A stretch of DNA of 64,000 nt from Actinomyces lilanjuaniae (GTDB lineage: Bacteria > Actinomycetota > Actinomycetes > Actinomycetales > Actinomycetaceae), in assembly GCF_003606385.1 (NCBI RefSeq), contig NZ_CP032514.1, forward strand, positions 806,001 through 870,000, given 5' to 3'. The notes beneath the pieces were generated by a model, which saw only the letters and a program-made list of their open reading frames with translations, did not search any database and was not told the origin of the DNA. How positions within the stretch are numbered: position 1 is the first letter of the stretch; each line of letters opens with the position of its first letter. Shown in pieces: positions 35,639-42,853 of the stretch. Both the position numbers and the translations under genes were made by a program.

Positions 35639-36826
35639 CTACCCGCCGATAGCCGACATGGTCCTCAGCGGGCGGGCAAAGCCTCCTGACCTGTCACTGG
35701 TCCCTGTCCTGCGGCCGGTCCCTGCCTCGGTCGTGTCGGGCGTGCTGGAGGTGCCGTCCGCTGCCGGGCTCACCGTGTCTGACCCATGAGCCCTCGGCTT
35801 GAGCCACATGGCGCCTGCCCAGATACGGATCAGCTCGTCGTCGTCGGCGCCGGCGCGTAGCGGGCCACGCAGGTCGGTCTCCTGGGAGGAGAACAGGCAC
35901 GGCATGACCCTGCCGTCGGCCGTGACCCGGGTGCGGTCGCAGTCCTGGCAGAAGGGCGCGGTGACAGAGGCGATGATCCCTACGTCCCCCGCCGGGTGGC
36001 CCGCCCCTGCGGCCACGTGCCACAGGGCGGCCGGACGGCTCCCTGGGCGCCCCTGCTCGGTCAGCTCGAATCCTGCTCCGCGCAGGGCTGCCAGGACCTC
36101 CTCCGCGCTGACGACGCCGTCTGCCCGCCAGGAGCCCTGCGGCCCCAGCGGCATATGCTCGATGAACCGCAGCTGCCACCCTCGGCGCAGGCACTCGCGC
36201 AGCAGCCGGGGCGCCTGCTCCTCCACGGTGCCTGGCAGCGCCACTGCGTTGACCTTGAGTGGGGACAGCCCGGCGGCCTGTGCCGCCTCGGCCCCAGCCA
36301 GGACGTCGTCCAGCCGGTCCCGGCGGGTCAGCTCGGCGTAGCCCCGGGGGTCCAGGGTGTCAATGGAGATGTTGACCCGGTCCAGACCAGCCTGCCTCAG
36401 GGCGGCGGCACGTCGGTGCAGGCCCAGCCCGTTGGTGGTCAGGGCGATGTCGGGCCTGGTCCCTCGGCTGGTCCGCAGTCCGGATAGTGCCCCCACGATG
36501 GCCTCCAGGTCGCGGCGCATGAGGGGCTCGCCCCCGGTCAGACGGATCCGTTCCACTCCCAGGCGCTCCACGGCCAGCTGCCCCAGACGGGTGATCTCCT
36601 CCGTGGTCAGCAGGAGCGGGCCGGGCAGCCATTCCAGGCCCTCGGCAGGCATACAGTAGGTGCACCGCAGGTTGCAGCGGTCGGTGACCGACAGCCTCAG
36701 GTCGCGCACCGTGCGCCCGTAGCGGTCGGTCAGGCGCTCCGGCACGCCGTCAGGCAGGAGGGGGCGTGGACGCACGACGGGCACGGGCAGCGCGACCCGG
36801 GATGCCGCCACCCGGTGGTGCGCCAT
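35639..36826 (-). CDS. moaA: GTP 3',8-cyclase MoaA (radical SAM)
   Basis: MoaA makes the first Moco intermediate from GTP. It has 395 residues from ATG 36826, four bases after the DUF2249 stop. The radical-SAM cluster motif is CNLRCTYC (51-58) and SAM contacts follow in LTGGEPLMRRDLE. The C-terminal [4Fe-4S] cysteines are CQDCDRTRV and MPCLFS. The protein ends in the Gly-Gly (SAIGG) needed by the active site in characterised MoaA. The tail between LKPRAHGSD and the end is lengthened by low-complexity Ser/Thr/Gly sequence. Overlap-scale spacing with the DUF2249 gene suggests one transcript. Confidence 0.96.
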   Translation of the reverse strand: MAHHRVAASRVALPVPVVRPRPLLPDGVPERLTDRYGRTVRDLRLSVTDRCNLRCTYCMPAEGLEWLPGPLLLTTEEITRLGQLAVERLGVERIRLTGGEPLMRRDLEAIVGALSGLRTSRGTRPDIALTTNGLGLHRRAAALRQAGLDRVNISIDTLDPRGYAELTRRDRLDDVLAGAEAAQAAGLSPLKVNAVALPGTVEEQAPRLLRECLRRGWQLRFIEHMPLGPQGSWRADGVVSAEEVLAALRGAGFELTEQGRPGSRPAALWHVAAGAGHPAGDVGIIASVTAPFCQDCDRTRVTADGRVMPCLFSSQETDLRGPLRAGADDDELIRIWAGAMWLKPRAHGSDTVSPAADGTSSTPDTTEAGTGRRTGTSDRSGGFARPLRTMSAIGG

Positions 36827-36830
36827 CCTG

Positions 36831-37133
36831 TCAGGCTGTGCGCAGGATCTCGACGCGGGCATAGCCCTCGCTCTGCTCCAGCACCGTGTACTGGAAGGTG
36901 ACAGGTAGCTCGTCAAGCTGGTTGAGCAGCGGGGTGGGCATGTGTGGGGCGATGAGGTCGAAGCCCTCGCCCACCTGCAGGGAGGAGGCGGCGCCGATGA
37001 CGGCGGGGTGGCGCAGCCGGTGCGGGATCGTACGCACGTCCAGAGCCAGGCGCTCGGCGTGCTCCGCGCACCCGCAGGAGTTGCCTGAGGAGGTGGTCTC
37101 GGTGACGGGGATGAGGTTGGGAGGCTGGCTCAT
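36831..37133 (-). CDS. DUF2249 domain protein
   Basis: The 100-residue protein begins MSQPPNLIPVTETTSSGNSC, then CGCAEHAERLALDVRTIPHR, VIGAASSLQVGEGFDLIAPH and QYTVLEQSEGYARVEILR. This is the DUF2249 (NHL-like, TusA-fold) layout; family members occur in nitrate, nitrite and NO gene clusters, and some are proposed to handle sulfur or NO, though no activity is proven to my knowledge. The cysteine pair SCGC near the N-terminus could bind metal. It is the first gene of the moaA transcript and is divergent from the nitrite reductase pair. Confidence 0.85.
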   Translation of the reverse strand: MSQPPNLIPVTETTSSGNSCGCAEHAERLALDVRTIPHRLRHPAVIGAASSLQVGEGFDLIAPHMPTPLLNQLDELPVTFQYTVLEQSEGYARVEILRTA

Positions 37134-37278
37134 GGCGGTGTTCTCTCCTTGCTGCGTGCGGCCGCCTTGTGTGGCGGCACTCGCGAGCCTACTCCCGGTC
37201 CGGGGCGGAGGGGACCCTGGGCCCAGGTGCGCGCGAGCCGTCCCAGGTCGGGACGGTCCTCACGCCTGTGTCTGACGA

Positions 37279-37308
37279 TTGCGCGCACGGGCAGGCGCCC
37301 ACTACGGT
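37279..37308 (+). promoter_or_regulatory. Putative promoter of the membrane protein/nirK pair, near-leaderless
   Basis: TTGCGC 37279-37284 and TACGGT 37303-37308 are 18 bases apart; the GTG start at 37315 lies where transcription would begin. It is in the 181-bp divergent region shared with the DUF2249 gene. No FNR-like or Cys-regulator palindrome was found with confidence. Confidence 0.3.
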
Positions 37309-37314
37309 AAGGCG

Positions 37315-38592
37315 GTGAACGTCGCAGGGGTGTCGGCAGGGCGGTCCGGAGGCGCCAGGCGCAGTGCTGGGGCCTCTCGCCGTACCACCCAGGTACGTCG
37401 CAACGCTGTCGTCGTGGCCTGGCTGGTCACCGCTGCCGCCCTCACCGGGCTCACTGTCATCGGCCCGCTGGCCCGGCTGGGGACCTGGCTGCCGCTGCAC
37501 GCCCTGCTCCTGGGCGGGATCGGTTCGGCGATCACCACCTGGTCCGCCCACTTTGCCGACACTCTCCTGCACCGCCCTGCCCTGGGCGGCGCCGCCCTGC
37601 TGGACGCGCGCCTGTGCGCCCACACTGTTGGCACGGTCGTGGTCCTGACTGGCGTGACCATCGGCCGGGCTGAGGTCACCGTGGTCGGGGTCGCCGTCAT
37701 CATGGCTCAGGCCCTGACCGGGGTGGTGGCTATCGGGGTGCAGTACCGCCGCGCCGTCGCCGCGAGGATGGCCCCCCTGGCTATGCACTACGCCGTGGCC
37801 CTGGTGCTCCTGGCCCTTGGGGCCGCTCTGGGATACCTCACCTCCTGGGCCGACACCACGGGCAGGGCAGACCTGGCCGACGTCTTCTACCTGGCACACA
37901 CCATCACCATGGTCCTGGGGTTTGTCGGGACCACCGTGCTGGGCACCTTGACGGTGCTGTGGCCCACTATGCTGCGCACCAGGATGGAGCCGGAGGCAGC
38001 CCGCTGGGCGCACCGCGGCCTGCCGTTCCTGGTGGTGGGGACGGTGCTGATGGCTGGTTGCGGGGCGTGGCGGCCGCTGGCACTGTCCGGTGTCCTGGTC
38101 TACGTTGCCGGGGCCTGCGGGGTGGTGGTCCCCGCATTCAAGACGGCGCTGCGCGTCCCCCCGACTTCCTTTGCCACCGCCTCGGCGGCGGCAGCGATCT
38201 CCTGGCTGCTAGGGTGCATCGGCTTCATCGGTCTGGGGACCTACCTGGCCGACGACCTCGCTGCCGCCCGCGAGACCATCCACGTGGTCCGCCTGGCCCT
38301 GGGCGCAGGCTTCGCCCTCCAGGTCCTGGTGGCCGCCCTGAGCTACCTCACCCCGGTCATGCTCGGCGGCGGCCCCGCGATGGCGCGGAGGACCAACGCA
38401 GTCATGAACCGCTTCGCCTCCTACCGGGTCACGGCGGCTAACACAGGCCTCCTGCTGGCGGTGGTCGCCCTCCTCCCCTGGGAGGTGCGCCTGGCTGGTG
38501 GCGTCCTGGCAGGAGCGGTCACCGCCTACCTGCTCGCTGGGATGGGCCGCTGCCTGTGGCTGGTAGCGGGGCGAGGCTCTCGTAGGAATTAG
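37315..38592 (+). CDS. Polytopic membrane protein adjacent to nitrite reductase (function unknown)
   Basis: The 425-residue protein has about ten to eleven hydrophobic spans after a basic N-terminus. Membrane histidines recur in LLLGGIGSAITTWSAHFADT, APLAMHYAVALV and YLAHTITMVLGFVGTTVLGT, with TMLRTRMEPEA as a basic inner loop. The spaced histidines resemble heme or copper membrane proteins related to NnrS or NorB-like/oxidase subunit I folds, but I cannot assign a family. GTG 37315 was chosen as the first start near a promoter-like element. It is followed after 48 bp by nirK. Association with a copper nitrite reductase and Moco genes supports a role in nitrite/NO handling or copper delivery; this is inference. 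Confidence 0.8.
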   Translation: MNVAGVSAGRSGGARRSAGASRRTTQVRRNAVVVAWLVTAAALTGLTVIGPLARLGTWLPLHALLLGGIGSAITTWSAHFADTLLHRPALGGAALLDARLCAHTVGTVVVLTGVTIGRAEVTVVGVAVIMAQALTGVVAIGVQYRRAVAARMAPLAMHYAVALVLLALGAALGYLTSWADTTGRADLADVFYLAHTITMVLGFVGTTVLGTLTVLWPTMLRTRMEPEAARWAHRGLPFLVVGTVLMAGCGAWRPLALSGVLVYVAGACGVVVPAFKTALRVPPTSFATASAAAAISWLLGCIGFIGLGTYLADDLAAARETIHVVRLALGAGFALQVLVAALSYLTPVMLGGGPAMARRTNAVMNRFASYRVTAANTGLLLAVVALLPWEVRLAGGVLAGAVTAYLLAGMGRCLWLVAGRGSRRN

Positions 38593-38640
38593 GGGGAGGC
38601 TGACCGTGAGGCCCGACACTACCCAGGACAGGAGCTGACC

Positions 38641-40374
38641 ATGACGCATCGCAGCTCACCGGCCGTCGACAGTCCCGGTGATCCTCAGCATCCGCAGGAC
38701 GAGACGCAGCCGGGGCTGCCCACGCCCGCGTCCGACGAGGTGGCGCCGGACGAGCCTGAGCAGGCTGTAGCGTCGCCGGACGACGGGGCGTCGCAGGAGG
38801 GCGAGGGCGGCCCCGCTGACTCTGACGGTCCTGACGCCCCGGCCCGTCGCAGTGCGGTCACGGCGGGGACTCTCCCCGCTGTGGGCAGGGGAGCCCGCCT
38901 GTCTGCCCGGGCGGCAGGCTCCGGCAAGGACTCGGCGGCCGGTGCCGGGGGGCGTCGTGGTGAGCACGGTGCGGGGTCCTCCGGCCGACGTGGTGCTCTG
39001 CTCGGTCTGCTGACGGCCTGTGCCGCCGTCGCAGCAGGAGGCGCGGCAGCGGTCTACCGCTCCCGCCGCGCCAGCAGCCCGGGCCGCGACGGCAGCGCAC
39101 CTGTCTCTGCGAGGAGCTCCACGGGCAACACGGTGGAGGCTACCGTCGCCGTGGAGGGGATGCGCTTCGTCCCCGATACGGTTGACGTGGCAGTAGGGGA
39201 CCGTCTCCTCATCACCCTGGACAACACCGGGGATATGGTCCACGACCTGGTCCTGGAGACCGGGGCCACGACCGGGCGGGTACCTGCTGGCCAGTCCGCC
39301 GTCCTGGACGCCGGGGTCATCACCTCCGACACGCAGGGGTGGTGCTCTGTCGCCGGCCACCGGGCGCAGGGCATGGTATTTCATGTCACAGTAGGATCTT
39401 CCGCAGCCGCTCCCGACGCCTCTGACTCCCAGGACAGCAGCCAGGCCCCGGGCGTCGGCGCAGAGCCCGACGCCGTCGCGGACTACGAGGCCGACCTGCC
39501 TGAGGACTTCACCGCCTTCGACGCCGTCCTGCCCGCAGCGCCCGCAGACCCTGCGGGGCCGGTAACCCACCGTCACACCTTCACCGTGACTGAGAAGGTC
39601 ATGGCGGTCGGCGGCGGCGTCACCCAGGCGCGCATGACCTTCAACGGCCAGGTTCCCGGCCCCGTGCTGCGCGGCAGCGTTGGCGACACCTTTGAGATCA
39701 CCCTGGTCAACGACGGCACGATGAGCCACTCTATCGACTTCCACGCCGGGATCACCCCACCCGACGACGCCATGCGCTCCATCGCCCCCGGGGAGTCCCT
39801 GGTCTACACCTTCACCGCGCAGCACTCGGGCATATGGCTCTACCACTGCTCGACGGCTCCCATGAGCCTGCACCTGGCCTCCGGAATGCACGGCGTCGTC
39901 ATCATCGACCCGCCCGGTCTGGGGCAGGTGGACCGTGAGTTCGTCATCGTCCAGTCCGAGCTGTACCTGGGGCCGGAGGGGGGAGAGACCAGCAGTGCCA
40001 AGGTCTCCGCCAAGACCCCGGACCTTATGTCCTTCAACGGGGTGGCCTTCCAGTACACCCACCAGCCTCTTCAGGCCAGGGTCGGACAGCGGCTGCGCTT
40101 CTGGGTGCTTGACGCCGGACCGTCCCTGCCCAGCTCCTTCCACATTGTCGGGCTCCAGTTCGACCAGGTGTTCCTTGAGGGCGCGTGGACGCTCGGTGGT
40201 CCCAGCCGCATCGGTGCCCAGTGGGCCGCAGGCTCCCAGGCCCTGGGGCTGCACCCGGCCCAGGGAGGGTTCGTGGAGTGTGTTCCCGCCGAGCCGGGCC
40301 ACTATGTGATGGTCACCCACTCCTTCGCAGACATGGAGAAGGGGGCCAGGGGTGTGCTGCACGTAACCGAGTAG
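38641..40374 (+). CDS. nirK: Copper-containing nitrite reductase NirK with extra N-terminal cupredoxin domain
   Basis: This 577-residue protein reduces nitrite to NO outside the membrane. Residues 1-115 are an acidic, low-complexity cytoplasmic leader. A single membrane anchor follows (about 117-137). A small type-1-copper cupredoxin then covers 160-255 (VHDLVLETG; WCSVAGHRAQGM, with His, Cys, His, Met). The CuNIR part then shows SHSIDFHAGI (type-2 His and active Asp), YHCSTAPMSLHLASGMHG (type-1 His/Cys/His/Met) and a second-domain His in SFHIVGLQFDQVF. The extra cupredoxin is likely a built-in electron donor. AGGAG precedes the start. A strong hairpin terminates the unit at 40403-40436. A plain multicopper oxidase is less likely because the domain-one motif is NirK-like. 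Confidence 0.9.
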   Translation: MTHRSSPAVDSPGDPQHPQDETQPGLPTPASDEVAPDEPEQAVASPDDGASQEGEGGPADSDGPDAPARRSAVTAGTLPAVGRGARLSARAAGSGKDSAAGAGGRRGEHGAGSSGRRGALLGLLTACAAVAAGGAAAVYRSRRASSPGRDGSAPVSARSSTGNTVEATVAVEGMRFVPDTVDVAVGDRLLITLDNTGDMVHDLVLETGATTGRVPAGQSAVLDAGVITSDTQGWCSVAGHRAQGMVFHVTVGSSAAAPDASDSQDSSQAPGVGAEPDAVADYEADLPEDFTAFDAVLPAAPADPAGPVTHRHTFTVTEKVMAVGGGVTQARMTFNGQVPGPVLRGSVGDTFEITLVNDGTMSHSIDFHAGITPPDDAMRSIAPGESLVYTFTAQHSGIWLYHCSTAPMSLHLASGMHGVVIIDPPGLGQVDREFVIVQSELYLGPEGGETSSAKVSAKTPDLMSFNGVAFQYTHQPLQARVGQRLRFWVLDAGPSLPSSFHIVGLQFDQVFLEGAWTLGGPSRIGAQWAAGSQALGLHPAQGGFVECVPAEPGHYVMVTHSFADMEKGARGVLHVTE

Positions 40375-40402
40375 CCGGTGGTGTCTCCCTGGCAGTCCTC
40401 AT

Positions 40403-40436
40403 GGGGAGGGCAGGCGCCGCGGCGCCTGCCCTCCCC
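40403..40436. terminator. Bidirectional hairpin terminator after nirK
   Basis: 16-base perfect arms (40403-40418 and 40421-40436) with a two-base centre (GC), between nirK (plus, ends 40374) and the minus-strand regulator (ends 40508). No U-tract. Confidence 0.75.
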
Positions 40437-40507
40437 CATGACCGGTCCAGCCGGTGTCATCGTGTGTGGTCAGTATCTGTGGAGAGCCTGGTGCTCCGGT
40501 CGAGCGC

Positions 40508-41242
40508 TCAGGCCTCAGCGTTCTTGGCCGCGAGCACGTTGGCCCGCAGGTGGCAGCCGTCCCCGGCGAAGGGGATGACGCGGATCCGCTCCGGCACGGT
40601 GTTGGGGTCCCTGTCGGAGGGCTCGTCGTCCAGGTCGGCCACGGCGCGAAGGAAGCCCTCATGCATGGTGCACAGGAGAGAGTGAGGCGTGTGGCCCTGG
40701 GTCACCAGCGGACAGGAGCGCAGCACGATGTCGTCACCGTTGACCTCCGGGGCGAAGCCCATCATGGCCAGGTGAGGCAGGAGCGCGGTCATGCGCTCCT
40801 TGACGGTGTTGCCTGCTGCGGTGGCCGTCTCCAGGACCACAGGAGTGTGCTCGGCCCAGAGCCTGCCGATCTCCAGTGCCATGGCGCGGGCGTCCTCCCG
40901 GCTGTCGAGAGTCTGGGCGATGGAGTCCAGGAGGTGCACGTAGGACTCGACAACCTGACGCGGGTCCGGGGCTGTGGAGGAGTAGCGCAGGGCGGGCCGT
41001 CCCCGCTTGCCCGTGGGGCGTGTGGACACGGCGATGAAGCCGGCGGCAGCGAGCGCGTCGAGATGCTCGCGGACCGTGTTGTGGTGGAGGTTGAGGGCGT
41101 CCGCGATCTGGACCGCGGTCATGGGCTCGGCAGAGGCCTCGACGATCTCAAGAACGCGCCGACGCGCGGCGGACAGGTCGGCGCGCGCGGACAGGTCGTT
41201 GAGTGCCGGGCGGGGCAGCGATGTCAGACTGCTGTTGTGCAT
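40508..41242 (-). CDS. Helix-turn-helix regulator with possible metal or Fe-S cysteines (SufR-like)
   Basis: The 244-residue protein has a winged HTH at about 25-80 (ADLSAARRRVLEIVEAS, IADALNLHHNTVREHLDALA, KRGRPALRYSS). A helical middle is followed by a C-terminal region with three cysteines in RSCPLV, SLLCTMHEGF and GDGCHLRANV. That arrangement resembles SufR-like [Fe-S] regulators, so oxygen or NO sensing is plausible. ATG 41242 was chosen because the longer frame runs through a promoter-like region with no binding site. A near-perfect inverted repeat is just upstream at 41261-41284, suggesting self-regulation. It converges with nirK; controlling the nitrite/NO genes is an attractive guess. 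Confidence 0.75.
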   Translation of the reverse strand: MHNSSLTSLPRPALNDLSARADLSAARRRVLEIVEASAEPMTAVQIADALNLHHNTVREHLDALAAAGFIAVSTRPTGKRGRPALRYSSTAPDPRQVVESYVHLLDSIAQTLDSREDARAMALEIGRLWAEHTPVVLETATAAGNTVKERMTALLPHLAMMGFAPEVNGDDIVLRSCPLVTQGHTPHSLLCTMHEGFLRAVADLDDEPSDRDPNTVPERIRVIPFAGDGCHLRANVLAAKNAEA

Positions 41243-41260
41243 GGCAGGAGAATAACGCGC

Positions 41261-41284
41261 CTTTGGTTGTGGAAACGACCAAAG
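41261..41284. promoter_or_regulatory. Putative operator of the HTH regulator
   Basis: Ten-base arms CTTTGGTTGT / ACGACCAAAG (nine of ten complementary) surround GGAA, 19 bases upstream of the regulator start. It would cover the promoter region, as for an autorepressor. Confidence 0.5.
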
Positions 41285-41758
41285 AGACTTAGTAGCTGAA
41301 CCTTGCAATGGACCTGTTATTCCTATGCAGGTACGTTGCGGGGTATGGCGGACGCTCCCGTGAAGGCCGCTTTTCTCTGGTATCGCTGGGCAAGATGGGA
41401 GTGTAGTCGCCTCTCCCAAGGGTGGTTGCCCATCGGCTCGATGGTGCTGAGGGCCGTCTAACTGTGACACAGGGGGAGTAGTGATTTTTGACACGCAATG
41501 GCGTGGTGTGGGACGGAAGGCCCGGGAATGAGGTGTATGGGGAGCTGGTCGACGACCCGTCGTCGACACGGTGGTCGGCCTGGTGCCCGCCCGTGTCCCG
41601 ACGTATCCAGGGCCGGGCCTCGCAGCTGCTGGAGGGGCGCGGGTACTGGAAGGCTGCTGCGGTCCCGGGGGATACCGGGCGCCGGGCTGGTGTCCTGCAG
41701 TCGGCGCCCAGGCTGATCCGGGCTTGCCCGGGTCTTAGGAGGCGGGCGCTAGGACGTG
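41285..41758. other. 474 bp intergenic stretch upstream of the regulator and downstream of rsgA
   Basis: No gene was accepted. It includes a 9-bp inverted repeat (41548-41556 with 41559-41567), which could terminate rsgA transcription, and a TTGACA hexamer at 41488-41493. A 192-codon open frame from TTG 41488 runs 270 bases into rsgA antisense and is discarded. AT content is raised close to the regulator gene. Confidence 0.4.
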
Positions 41759-42853
41759 CTAGGACCTCGTCGGGTCCTGCGCCTGGAGGGAGGGCACCAG
41801 CAGACGACGGAAGGAGCCCACGCGGAAGCGGCGCTGCACCGCTGTCGCTGGCTTGGGTACCTCGTCGCAGGCCGGGGGTAGCGCCGACGCGGTCGGCTCC
41901 TGGGACGCCCAGGTGTCCAGGGCGCAGTCCCGGGCGCCTTCCAGGTGCGTGCAGCCGCGCGGGCACTGCTGTGCTGCTGCTGCCAGATCGGGGAAGGCGC
42001 GAAGCAGGTCGTCGGCCTCGACGTGCGAGACCCCGAAGGACCGCACCCCCGGGGTGTCGATGACCCACCCGCCTCCCGGCAGCTCCAGGGCCTGCAGGCT
42101 TGTAGAGGTGTGGCGTCCCCGCCCGGTCACCTCGTTGACGTCTCCGGTGGCCCGGCCCGCGCCAGGCACCAGGGCGTTGACCAGGGTGGACTTGCCGACC
42201 CCTGAGTGCCCGGCCAGGACCGAGACCCGCCCGGCCAGGGCCTGGCGCACCGCCCCCACGCCCCCGTCGGGGTACAGGTGCGTGGTCAGCGTGGTGAGCC
42301 CAAGTGGGTGGTAGGTGTCCAGCAAGGGGCTGGGGTCTGCCAGGTCTGTCTTGGTCAGGACCAGGAGCGGCTCCATGTCGGCCTCGTAGGCGGCCACGAG
42401 GTAGCGGTCGATCATGCGAGGACGCGGCTGCGGGCGAGCCACGGAGACAACGACCACCAGCAGGTCGGCGTTGGCTACCACGGGACGCTCGCTGCCCGCG
42501 GCCTCCCCGTCCTCGGTGCTGCGACGCAGAAGGGTGCGGCGCTCCTCCACCCGGACCATGCGAGCCAGGCTGCCCGCCCGCCCGGACACGTCACCGACCA
42601 CGGCCACACGGTCGCCGACCACCACCTTGCCCCGCCCCAGCTCGCGAGCCTTCATCGCCGTCACGTCTCCGCTGCCGTCCAGGGTCAGACCGCGCTCTTC
42701 CAGGCGGATGCGGTAGTGCCCCCGGTCGATGCGGGTGACCATGCCCAGGTGGGCGTCGGCGTGCGCGGGGCGCTGCTTGGTGCGTGGGCGCGAGCCCCTG
42801 CCCGGGCGCACACGCACCCGAGGGTCGTCAGTACCGGTGTCCCTGCGCGCCAT
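41759..42853 (-). CDS. rsgA: Ribosome small-subunit-dependent GTPase RsgA
   Basis: RsgA assists 30S maturation. It has 364 residues with an N-terminal OB-fold region (HLGMVTRIDRGHYRIR) and a circularly permuted GTPase: VVANADLLVVVVS, VLTKTDLAD (G4), then AGHSGVGKSTLVNAL (G1) and VIDTPGVRSFG (G3). The zinc-binding knuckle is CPRGCTHLEGARDC near residue 320. A basic N-terminus precedes the OB fold. ATG 42853 shares a base with the aroA stop, so the two are coupled; rsgA following aroA is common in actinobacteria. No frame disruption is seen. Confidence 0.96.
   Translation of the reverse strand: MARRDTGTDDPRVRVRPGRGSRPRTKQRPAHADAHLGMVTRIDRGHYRIRLEERGLTLDGSGDVTAMKARELGRGKVVVGDRVAVVGDVSGRAGSLARMVRVEERRTLLRRSTEDGEAAGSERPVVANADLLVVVVSVARPQPRPRMIDRYLVAAYEADMEPLLVLTKTDLADPSPLLDTYHPLGLTTLTTHLYPDGGVGAVRQALAGRVSVLAGHSGVGKSTLVNALVPGAGRATGDVNEVTGRGRHTSTSLQALELPGGGWVIDTPGVRSFGVSHVEADDLLRAFPDLAAAAQQCPRGCTHLEGARDCALDTWASQEPTASALPPACDEVPKPATAVQRRFRVGSFRRLLVPSLQAQDPTRS

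Noticed and set aside
41488..42063. Open frame starting TTG 41488
   Set aside because: Overlaps the end of rsgA by about 300 bases and becomes Arg/Pro-rich; only a few initial residues look protein-like.
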